Positions 32,360 through 38,204 of a stretch of DNA of 38,204 nucleotides are shown here, piece by piece. The notes beneath the pieces were generated by a model. It ran no database searches. It was not told the origin of the DNA and saw only the letters and a list, made by a program, of their open reading frames with translations. The stretch is from contig JBFELL010000005.1 in NCBI GenBank assembly GCA_041552135.1, positions 1 to 38,204 on the forward strand, in the 5' to 3' direction. Positions within the stretch are counted from its first letter, which is position 1. Each line of letters opens with the position of its first letter. Made by a program: the position numbers and the translations under genes. This stretch comes from SZUA-186 sp041552135. GTDB lineage: Bacteria > Pseudomonadota > Gammaproteobacteria > UBA9214.

Positions 32360-32385
32360 GTGGCCGCTCCTTGCGGAGCGGCCAC
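32360..32385 (-). terminator. strong hairpin between mtoX and the Sco-MauG gene
   Basis: An 11-bp perfect stem (GTGGCCGCTCC with its complement) and a 4-base loop, followed on the minus strand by TTTCAA. It is likely a partial terminator or mRNA stabiliser, allowing more MtoX than maturation proteins to be made. Confidence 0.65.
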
Positions 32386-32431
32386 CTGACTTTACTATGA
32401 AAGGCATTACCACACCTTGTGCCTCGCCAAG

Positions 32432-33808
32432 CTACTGCAGTTTGGCGATCTTCTCGTCCGCATTGCCCGCAGGCTTTTTGGAATACAGCGAGTAGGCACC
32501 GAAACGCATCTGGTGGGCACGGCCAAGCTTTTCCTTGATGAAGTCGACTTCGAACTTCTTCGTCAGCTTCTCACCATCCCAGTGAAAGAGCTTGATGAAC
32601 TGCTCGTTGTCCTTGCCCTTCTTGTCCCAGTTGCCCAGCAGCGAGGTCGTATAGTACAGACGGGTACTGTCCCAGCTGGAGGATACCATGTTCACCTGGG
32701 AACCGATCTTCTGCTCGTAGACCTGTTTCGGATTGTGCGGGTCCCGGATATCGAACATGCGGGTCTTGCCGTCCATGAAGGTATTCACCCACAGGCGGCT
32801 GTCATCGTTACTGATGGAGATGTCGACCGGCAGCGGGATCTTGGAGGGATCGCCGATATCCGCCACTTCACTGGCCTGCCATTCACCCTTGTCATCCTCG
32901 TAGATCAGCCAGATCTTTGAGGTCAGCGCGGTGGTGGTGAAGCAGTAGTTGTTGGTCGGCTGCCAGGCACAGCGGATCTCCAGCGGCGCACCGGGAACGT
33001 CGAAAACCTTCTTGGGCTTGCGGCTATGCAGGTCCCATACGACAGCGGTATTGCCGAAACGCTTCATGGCTTCCGGATCGTTCAGCATCTTGCCGAAGTC
33101 CATCATGTAGTTGGACCAGCCGGTGAAAGACGAGGTAAACATGGCATTGCGGCGCGGCAGAACACGCACGTCGTAGCCATAACCATCTGCATAATTGCCG
33201 CTCTTGACCGCACCGCCCAGCTTGTCATCGGTCGGCATCCAGTAGGTGGCCACATACTCACCCTCGTTGGTGTACTCCACCATCGCAGTACGACCGCCAT
33301 GATCCTGGTTATTGGACAGCCCGGTGACCATCATGCGTCCCGGCAAGGCGTAGGTGGTATGCGGACCCACGACGCCACCGCTTTTGGCAGTGAAGTCAGT
33401 GATGACCTTGTGCAGTTTGGGTTTTGCGGGGTCGGTATGAACATCGAAGATGAAGACCTTGTTGGTATCCAGACCACCCGCCCAGAGGTAGCGGCGATCG
33501 TCAGTGAAACCGGAGTGATGGGCCTCGTTGCGCCCGCCGACCGACAGCGAGGCGACAACCTTGCCGAAATGCTCCGAGTTCGGATTGGTATCGATGGTTA
33601 CCAGCTTGTCCTGGCCGTCACCCAGCCCTTCCATGCCGAGGGTCCAGACGTAAACGAAATCCTCCTGACCGACGATCTTGGCCATGTAGGGCGACTGGCA
33701 GGTCTCGTCGGCCAGAACCGGCGTAGCGGCAAGACCTCCGGCAAGACAAAAACCGGCAATGGCCATCGTGACAGCCCTGATACGTTGCTTGAATTTGACT
33801 CTCTTCAT
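32432..33808 (-). CDS. mtoX: methanethiol oxidase (SBP56 family), periplasmic
   Basis: A 458-residue selenium-binding-protein-56 family protein, the family of the copper-dependent methanethiol oxidase MtoX (methanethiol + O2 + H2O to formaldehyde + H2S + H2O2). A signal peptide (basic start, AIAGFCLAGGLAATPVLA, cleavage after residue 33) places it in the periplasm, as for Hyphomicrobium MtoX. Family blocks include VYVWTLGMEGLGDGQDKLVT, RNEAHHSGFTDDRRYLWAGG, GPHTTYALPGRMMVTGLSN and SDDSRLWVNTFMDGKTRMFD; the His pairs in them are candidate copper ligands. The start at 33808 is chosen because AGGAG precedes it by six bases. A perfect sigma-54 promoter lies upstream, and Sco and MauG partners follow in the operon. 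Confidence 0.93.
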   Translation of the reverse strand: MKRVKFKQRIRAVTMAIAGFCLAGGLAATPVLADETCQSPYMAKIVGQEDFVYVWTLGMEGLGDGQDKLVTIDTNPNSEHFGKVVASLSVGGRNEAHHSGFTDDRRYLWAGGLDTNKVFIFDVHTDPAKPKLHKVITDFTAKSGGVVGPHTTYALPGRMMVTGLSNNQDHGGRTAMVEYTNEGEYVATYWMPTDDKLGGAVKSGNYADGYGYDVRVLPRRNAMFTSSFTGWSNYMMDFGKMLNDPEAMKRFGNTAVVWDLHSRKPKKVFDVPGAPLEIRCAWQPTNNYCFTTTALTSKIWLIYEDDKGEWQASEVADIGDPSKIPLPVDISISNDDSRLWVNTFMDGKTRMFDIRDPHNPKQVYEQKIGSQVNMVSSSWDSTRLYYTTSLLGNWDKKGKDNEQFIKLFHWDGEKLTKKFEVDFIKEKLGRAHQMRFGAYSLYSKKPAGNADEKIAKLQ

Positions 33809-33821
33809 TATCAACTCCTAG

Positions 33822-33837
33822 GTTATCGCGGGATAAC
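33822..33837. promoter_or_regulatory. inverted repeat in the mtoX leader
   Basis: GTTATC (33822-33827), GCGG, GATAAC (33832-33837): a 6+6 palindrome that begins about 14 bases before the mtoX ATG and adjoins its ribosome site. It could be an operator or a leader hairpin that affects translation. Confidence 0.35.
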
Positions 33838-33927
33838 AAGATCTGTAATGTGGTTATTTCATATCCGCAGTGATCACCAGCGCAGCGTGATTCGTGTGCA
33901 GTACGCCCCACCTTCCCCTGTCTGGTG

Positions 33928-33943
33928 TGCAAACCACGTGCCA
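33928..33943 (-). promoter_or_regulatory. sigma-54 promoter of the mtoX operon (perfect match)
   Basis: On the minus strand TGGCAC (33943-33938), GTGGT, TTGCA (33932-33928) is identical to the consensus TGGCAC-N5-TTGCW. The start site would be near 33917, giving a leader of about 110 bases to mtoX. Confidence 0.85.
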
Positions 33944-34017
33944 TCTTTCAAAATACCGCTGGTGCCGCGCTTTGAGCCGCCCCCCCCCTGTCGGTGTGGT
34001 TTATTGTTGTACCGATA

Positions 34018-34102
34018 GGGTGACAAATCGGCTCGGGATGCGCACTCTGCGCAACAGCCTCGGTGGCAGTCCACGCCCCGGGGATCACTCCAGCGGGTGA
34101 CA
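34018..34102. promoter_or_regulatory. two GGGTGACA copies upstream of the mtoX promoter
   Basis: GGGTGACA occurs at 34018-34025 and 34095-34102, 75-160 bp upstream of the mtoX -24 element, a normal distance for enhancer sites. The core GTGACA/TGTCAC is shared with the upstream regions at 5350 and 21908-21935. The rest of the region between mtoX and the Sco gene shows no coding frame of note. Confidence 0.35.
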
Positions 34103-34156
34103 GAAAAATGGAATGAATGTTGCTAATTGTAGTCAAGATTGATAGCGCCAGAGGCC

Positions 34157-34783
34157 ATGGGCAACAGTATTTTCCGCAAAGATATGTTCTCTAAACAACA
34201 GATAATGCAAGGTTTATTGATGGGGCTGCTCCTCGCGGCGAGCGTTCAGCCTGCCTGCGCCGGTCCCGAACCGACACAGCCTGTGATGCCGGCCCGGGTC
34301 GGCGGGGACTTCACGCTGACGGACCATAACGGGCAACCGTATGCACTGAGCGCTGCACGCGGCAAGCTCGTGCTGCTGTTCTTCGGCTACACCTCATGCC
34401 CCGATATCTGTCCCACCACGATGCTCACGATACAGACCTTGCTGAGCCGGCTGGGCAAACGCGCGGAACAGGTCCAGCCGTTGTTCGTCTCCGTGGATCC
34501 GGCAAGGGACACACCCGCGGTACTCAAGCAGTACCTCGCCTACTTCCACCCCTCTATCATCGGCCTGACCGGCAACAGCGCCGACCTGCAGCGTGTCACG
34601 CGGCAGTTCAGTACTATCTACCGCGATCCCGGCAACAGGCCGGCAGGCAACTATGTCGTCGACCACAGCTCGAACATGTATGTCATAGATGCCGCGGGTG
34701 TCCTGAGCGGCATCATTCCCTACGGCACACCGACCGACACGATCTACGAGACACTGCTGGCGCAGCTACCCGGGAAGGAATAA
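34157..34783 (+). CDS. SCO1/SenC family copper chaperone
   Basis: A 208-residue Sco protein: an N-terminal signal or anchor (QGLLMGLLLAASVQPACA), the copper-binding pair Cys81/Cys85 in SCPDICPTT (CxxxC) and His170 in VVDHSSNMYVID. FVSVDPARDTP is the usual family strand. Sco proteins load copper into oxidases. MtoX contains copper, and this gene lies divergently across the mtoX promoter region, so it may serve MtoX or cytochrome oxidase. The start is uncertain: ATG 34157 (GAGG three bases upstream) and ATG 34184 are both possible. It ends before a hairpin shared with the convergent sqr. Confidence 0.92.
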   Translation: MGNSIFRKDMFSKQQIMQGLLMGLLLAASVQPACAGPEPTQPVMPARVGGDFTLTDHNGQPYALSAARGKLVLLFFGYTSCPDICPTTMLTIQTLLSRLGKRAEQVQPLFVSVDPARDTPAVLKQYLAYFHPSIIGLTGNSADLQRVTRQFSTIYRDPGNRPAGNYVVDHSSNMYVIDAAGVLSGIIPYGTPTDTIYETLLAQLPGKE

Positions 34784-34786
34784 ACA

Positions 34787-34805
34787 CCCTCCTGTGGCAG
34801 GAGGG
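34787..34805. terminator. hairpin between sco and sqr
   Basis: CCCTCCTG (34787-34794) pairs with CAGGAGGG (34798-34805) over a 3-base loop, directly after the sco stop codon and before the end of the convergent sqr gene. There is no T-run. Confidence 0.55.
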
Positions 34806-34846
34806 CAGGGGAATTGCATGAGTGACGGTTATCCGGGAGATATGCG

Positions 34847-36121
34847 CTAGTTGAGCTTGCCGATTCCCATCGCCTTGAGGATGGTTTTTTCATAGAGCGG
34901 CTCGGTAGAGCCCTTCTTCATCTTGCGAATGAAGTATTTCTCGAATGCAACCTTGGCAAGATGCACCCACTTGCCCTTCTTCATCCAGGCAACGTTGCGC
35001 GGCGGTATCTGCGGCATGGCAACGAAAGCGGCACCGGTATCGCCCATGTCGGCCAGGCAGATTGCATTCCAGGTGGGTTTCGCGTCAATGGCCTGGCCCT
35101 TGATGTCGTTGCTGATATTGTGGACCGTGGCGCTCACCATGGACTCGATCATGTAACCCGTCTTCGGGGTGCCGGTCGGCACGGGTGTCGCCTCGACCGG
35201 CGGGATCGCAATGCCGACACCCACCGAGTAGATGTTCCTGAAGGTCGGGTTCTGCTGGAATTCGTTGACCTTGACGAAACCGCGCGGATTCACCAGGTCA
35301 TCACCGGCCGCGGCAACGGCATCCACCCCCTTGAAGGCCGGAATCATCATGGAATAGGCAAACGGCAGCTCATGCTCCCTGATGACCTCGCCCTGGCTGT
35401 TGTGCTCGGCCACGTGCATCGTGCCGTCCTCCACCCGGGTCACACTGGCGTTGGTTATCCAGTTGATATGGTGCTGGCGCAACTCGTGCTCCAGCAGTCC
35501 CTTGGAATCACCCACACCCCCCAGGCCGAGATGGCCGATATACGGCTCGGAGGTGACGAAGGTCATGGGAACCTTGTCGCGGAGCTTGCGGCGGCGCAGG
35601 TCGGTGTCCATGATGAAGGCAAATTCATAGGCCGGACCGAAACAGGACGCCATCTGCGCCGCACCGACGATGATCGGACCCGGCTTGTCGACCAGCGCCT
35701 GCCAGCGTGCGCAGGCATCCTGCGCATGATCGATGGTACAGACCGACACGGTATGGCCATTGACGGGCCCCAGACCCTCGACCTCCTCGAATGCCAGCTT
35801 CGGTCCCGTGGCAATGACCAGATAGTCATAGGTAATCACCTGGCCGTCGGCAAGATCCACCCGGTTTTCGACCGGCTTGACCTCGGCGGCGGCAACCGGG
35901 ATGAAATCGATCCCCTTCGCCTTGAGGTAGGGTTCGAGTTTGAAGGTGGTGTCCTTGTCGGTGCGCCAGCCAACGGCCACCCAGGGGTTCGACGGGACGA
36001 AATGAAAGGTATCGGTATTGGATACTACCGTCACCTTGTGTTCGGAACCCAGCGCTTCGCGCATTTCATAGGCGGCCGGGAGGCCGCCCGTACTGGCACC
36101 AATGATAACTACGTGAGCCAT
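34847..36121 (-). CDS. sqr: sulfide:quinone oxidoreductase family flavoprotein
   Basis: A 424-residue FAD protein of the SQR/flavocytochrome c sulfide dehydrogenase group. FAD binding is seen at VVIIGASTGGLPAA (8-13 glycine loop) and YDYLVIATGP. The redox cysteines fit SQR: Cys160 in MASCFGPAYEF and Cys355 in NAICLADMGD, with Cys128 as a possible third. The C-terminal basic amphipathic stretch (EKYFIRKMKKG) suits membrane association. SQR oxidises sulfide to sulfane sulfur and passes electrons to quinone. It would remove the H2S that MtoX forms. AGGAG is nine bases before the ATG at 36121; in-frame codons further upstream look non-coding. It has its own predicted sigma-54 promoter. Confidence 0.9.
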   Translation of the reverse strand: MAHVVIIGASTGGLPAAYEMREALGSEHKVTVVSNTDTFHFVPSNPWVAVGWRTDKDTTFKLEPYLKAKGIDFIPVAAAEVKPVENRVDLADGQVITYDYLVIATGPKLAFEEVEGLGPVNGHTVSVCTIDHAQDACARWQALVDKPGPIIVGAAQMASCFGPAYEFAFIMDTDLRRRKLRDKVPMTFVTSEPYIGHLGLGGVGDSKGLLEHELRQHHINWITNASVTRVEDGTMHVAEHNSQGEVIREHELPFAYSMMIPAFKGVDAVAAAGDDLVNPRGFVKVNEFQQNPTFRNIYSVGVGIAIPPVEATPVPTGTPKTGYMIESMVSATVHNISNDIKGQAIDAKPTWNAICLADMGDTGAAFVAMPQIPPRNVAWMKKGKWVHLAKVAFEKYFIRKMKKGSTEPLYEKTILKAMGIGKLN

Positions 36122-36179
36122 ACCGTCAGCACTCCTCTTCTGATTGTCCGACAGAACATCTGTCCGTGACTGAATCAAT

Positions 36180-36195
36180 AGCATCAATCGTGCCA
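36180..36195 (-). promoter_or_regulatory. sigma-54 promoter of sqr
   Basis: On the minus strand TGGCAC (36195-36190), GATTG, ATGCT (36184-36180) is one change from the consensus TGGCAC-N5-TTGCW. The start site would be about 48 bases before the sqr ATG. Confidence 0.7.
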
Positions 36196-36514
36196 GCCAC
36201 ACGCCTTGCGGCACATGAAACTGCGGCGGGAGGTAATTAACGGTACGGACCGGGCCCTGCGCATGCGCGTCTGCCCGCAGGCAGGCCTGTTGCCTGTCCC
36301 GTGTGTGCCGTGGCAGTCAGCCCGTATGCGCCACACAGTGCGCCGCCGGCGAAACAACCGGACTCAGCCGGCGATACGCGGCTGGGGTCGGGAACGCACA
36401 GGCTGGACGGTAACGGCCCCGGTCTGCCGGATGCCGACTCCGGGTGGCTGAAGACGCAACGCCCCTGACAGGAACCCGGGCGCCTGCAAAAGGGTTAACG
36501 CAGCCGGCCTGGCA
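36196..36514. other. intergenic region upstream of sqr
   Basis: Apart from the sigma-54 promoter at its left border I see no gene, strong repeat or RNA element in these 319 bases. Frames that cross it lack ribosome sites. It would hold any enhancer for sqr; the TGTCAC word found before other promoters is not present here. Confidence 0.5.
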
Positions 36515-37075
36515 TCAGCCCAGCGTACCGGAGCACGCCGTTTTGCGCACGGACTCCAGCGCGTTTTCATAGGCGGAACGGCTGGCGTCCACCGTGGTAA
36601 TGTATTCCCCGACAGGGGATTTCGGGTCATCCCGGTCCGAATAGAACTGTTTTGCGGTTACCTCGTCTTCGTTGATGTAATAGAGCAGTGACATGAAGCT
36701 CATACCCATCTTGAAATCGAAGTTCTGGAATTCACTCGAGTCCGGATAAGCCGGCGGCATTGTATCCGCCAGACTCTCGAACATGGCCACATAGTCCAGC
36801 ATGCGTTTGCGCTGCTCGTCGTTAAGCTGGTAGTCCTCGGAGACCCTGCGAAGCACATCGGCAATGCCGAGACGCAACTCGGTGTAGTCCTTCAGCAAAT
36901 CACCGAGCACCCGGCGGTCCTCCGGACCAATCGCCGAAACAGTGCCGTTGTCACAATTCTTGACAACCGCATGGGAAGGATAATCCTCCGGCACGCCGGG
37001 CCTGTCGGCACTGGCGCTACTGAAAGGCAGGATCAGAAAAACAGCAACCAGCATGGTTTTCAGGCGGGCATTCAT
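36515..37075 (-). CDS. exported hypothetical protein
   Basis: A 186-residue protein with a Sec signal peptide (KTMLVAVFLILPFSSASA, cleavage after residue 23 or so). The mature part is mainly helical and acidic (LLKDYTELRLGIADVLRRVSEDY, ERKRM-like and YVAMFESLADTMPP segments) with two cysteines, one near each end (KNCDNG, KTACSG), that may form a disulfide. I recognise no family. AGGAG precedes the ATG. It lies between sqr and folP on the same strand but is separated from both by 200-400 bp, so it is probably its own unit. Confidence 0.75.
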   Translation of the reverse strand: MNARLKTMLVAVFLILPFSSASADRPGVPEDYPSHAVVKNCDNGTVSAIGPEDRRVLGDLLKDYTELRLGIADVLRRVSEDYQLNDEQRKRMLDYVAMFESLADTMPPAYPDSSEFQNFDFKMGMSFMSLLYYINEDEVTAKQFYSDRDDPKSPVGEYITTVDASRSAYENALESVRKTACSGTLG

Positions 37076-37162
37076 AAGACATCTCCTGTTAATGCGGGCA
37101 TCAGCCCGGCGATTATCAGCATATAGTAAAAACCGGCTATGAAGAACAGTATTGTCGTGTCC

Positions 37163-37200
37163 GTGTCCTGACGGGGCCGCCCGGCAAGCCCCCGTGACAC
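37163..37200 (-). terminator. hairpin after folP
   Basis: ACGGGG (37171-37176) pairs with CCCCGT (37190-37195), extended by GTGTC/GACAC past a 3-base bulge. It lies about 70 bases after the folP stop on the minus strand. There is no T-run. Confidence 0.35.
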
Positions 37201-37271
37201 ACAACCTCATGGATTCCAGTGTTGTCTTTACCGTTCCCGCCACGAAATACCTGCTGCATATCGAGGCAGAA

Positions 37272-38120
37272 TCAGTGGTTTTCCAGCACGGCTCGGGCGA
37301 TGTCCGCCGCCTGGCGGTTTTCCTTCACGTCGTGGACGCGAAAAATCTGCACCCCGGCCAGAACCCCCAGGCCCGTTGTCACGGCACTTGCCGTGCCCAG
37401 CATGCGCGGGTCAGACGCCTGGCAGATAGCGCCCATGAAACGTTTCCGGCTGGTGCCCAGCAGGATCGGGAAGCCGGTTGCAACGATTTGCCGCAAGTTG
37501 GCCAGCAGGCGAAGGTTGTCCCGGCTTCTCTTGCCGAAGCCGATGCCGGGATCCAGGATGATCTGCTCTCGCGACACCCCCGCGGCCATGGCGGCCTCTG
37601 CCCGCTGCAGCAGGAAATCGCAGACTTCCCCGAGCACATCATCATAGTACGGCCTTTGCTGCATGGTCTGCGGCGTGCCCTGCATGTGCATGAGTACCAG
37701 CATGGCGCCGCTTTCGGCCGCCACTGCGAAGATCTGCGGGTCATCCCGTCCTGCCGCGATATCGTTGATGATTTCGGCTCCGGCTGCCAGCGCCCTGCGG
37801 GCGACCAGGCCGGAGCGGGTATCGATGCTGATACGTACCTGTACCGGCAGGCAGGTACGCAGCCGTTCAATAACCGGCAGTACCCGTGCACACTGCTCCT
37901 CACAACTTACCGGCCCCGCACCCGGGCGGCTTGACTCCCCGCCGACATCGATGATGTCGGCACCGAGTTCTGCCATTTCCACAGCCCGGTCACAGGCCGC
38001 CTGCAACGGCAGGTAGACACCACCATCCGAGAAACTGTCCGGGGTGATGTTCAGGATCCCCATAATGACCGGGCGTGAAAAATCCAGCGACCCGAGGCGC
38101 GGCATGCCAGGTGAGTCCAT
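37272..38120 (-). CDS. folP: dihydropteroate synthase (folate pathway)
   Basis: A 282-residue classical DHPS joining the dihydropterin pyrophosphate to 4-aminobenzoate. Signatures: VIMGILNITPDSFSDGG, DIIDVGGESSRPGA, VRISIDTRS, AEIINDIAAGRDD, ILDPGIGFGK and LLGTSRKRFMG. The start at 38120 has AGGGA six or seven bases upstream. It is separate in kind from the DHPS-like protein at 6500-7897, which suggests parallel folate and methanopterin routes that both use 4-aminobenzoate. The window ends 84 bases upstream of its start, so its operon partners are not visible. Confidence 0.96.
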   Translation of the reverse strand: MDSPGMPRLGSLDFSRPVIMGILNITPDSFSDGGVYLPLQAACDRAVEMAELGADIIDVGGESSRPGAGPVSCEEQCARVLPVIERLRTCLPVQVRISIDTRSGLVARRALAAGAEIINDIAAGRDDPQIFAVAAESGAMLVLMHMQGTPQTMQQRPYYDDVLGEVCDFLLQRAEAAMAAGVSREQIILDPGIGFGKRSRDNLRLLANLRQIVATGFPILLGTSRKRFMGAICQASDPRMLGTASAVTTGLGVLAGVQIFRVHDVKENRQAADIARAVLENH

Positions 38121-38204
38121 GCATGTTCCCTGTAGCAATCTGCCGGGAGCAAACGCAGCGGCGAATCCTGCGAGACCGGCATGTCATTGAACGAGGCTCC
38201 ATGA

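Noticed and set aside
36206..36630. Short frames between sqr and the exported hypothetical protein
   Set aside because: They overlap the sqr upstream region or the hypothetical gene in other frames, lack ribosome sites and show no recognisable features.
37990..38202. Minus-strand frame at the right edge as the end of another gene
   Set aside because: It overlaps the folP start in a different frame, is Arg-rich and resembles no FtsH or other usual folP neighbour.
1..38204. Insertion sequences, integrases, tRNA genes or attachment sites marking a recent mobile island
   Set aside because: No transposase, integrase or tRNA-like sequence was recognised. Gene overlaps and uniform composition point to a long-resident gene set in this window.

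Overview
The window looks like chromosomal DNA of a GC-rich proteobacterium. I would guess a sulfur-oxidising or methylotrophic gammaproteobacterium, but no rRNA or phylogenetic marker here settles that. Its main content is a methanethiol-to-CO2 island. It holds a nearly complete tetrahydromethanopterin (H4MPT)/methylofuran formaldehyde-oxidation gene set next to a methanethiol oxidase (MtoX/SBP56) operon and a sulfide:quinone oxidoreductase. MtoX is known to turn methanethiol into formaldehyde, H2S and H2O2. Genes in this window could handle all three products: Fae/MtdB/Mch/FhcABCD for formaldehyde, SQR plus a periplasmic rhodanese for sulfide, and two di-haem peroxidase/MauG-type proteins for H2O2 or for MtoX maturation.

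Layout. 1-3355 is a sparse flank with a small lipoprotein, a structured RNA-like intergenic segment, a pterin carbinolamine dehydratase, a secreted truncated haemoglobin, a small membrane protein and about 1.2 kb of mostly empty, repeat-bearing DNA. 3356-5311 encodes an AcoR-type sigma-54 activator. 5465-9251 (+) is a tightly overlapping cofactor-biosynthesis operon: PTPS-like protein, DmrB-like flavoprotein, DHPS-like protein, DUF447 protein, MfnB. It converges on a second such operon, 13267-9226 (-): ATP-grasp ligase, MfnF-like, PabB, MfnE-like kinase. A HisA/HisF-like gene (13266-13964, +) starts head to head with that operon. 21803-13970 (-) carries mptG, mtdB, ATP-grasp, mch, RimK-like ligase, CitG-like protein, fae and a composite PTPS protein. 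Divergently, 22176-27438 (+) is fhcBADC plus a Fae paralogue.

The sulfur/C1 entry part is 33808-27546 (-): mtoX, a Sco-MauG fusion, a second MauG-type protein, a TlpA-like thioredoxin, a 40-residue secreted peptide and a rhodanese. A separate Sco protein (34157-34783, +) lies on the other side of the mtoX promoter region. It is followed by sqr (-), a periplasmic hypothetical protein (-) and folP (-) at the right edge.

Regulation is the most interesting reading. Matches to the sigma-54 promoter consensus (TGGCAC-N5-TTGCW) lie at the expected place and strand before four units: the pterin operon (5409-5424), mptG-mtdB-mch-fae (21833-21818), mtoX (33943-33928, perfect) and sqr (36195-36190/36184-36180, one mismatch). 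A weaker match precedes fhcBADC. With the AcoR-like activator encoded in the island, this suggests one regulon coupling methanethiol oxidation, sulfide oxidation and H4MPT-dependent formaldehyde oxidation. All functions are inferred from sequence motifs read by eye; no database search was run.
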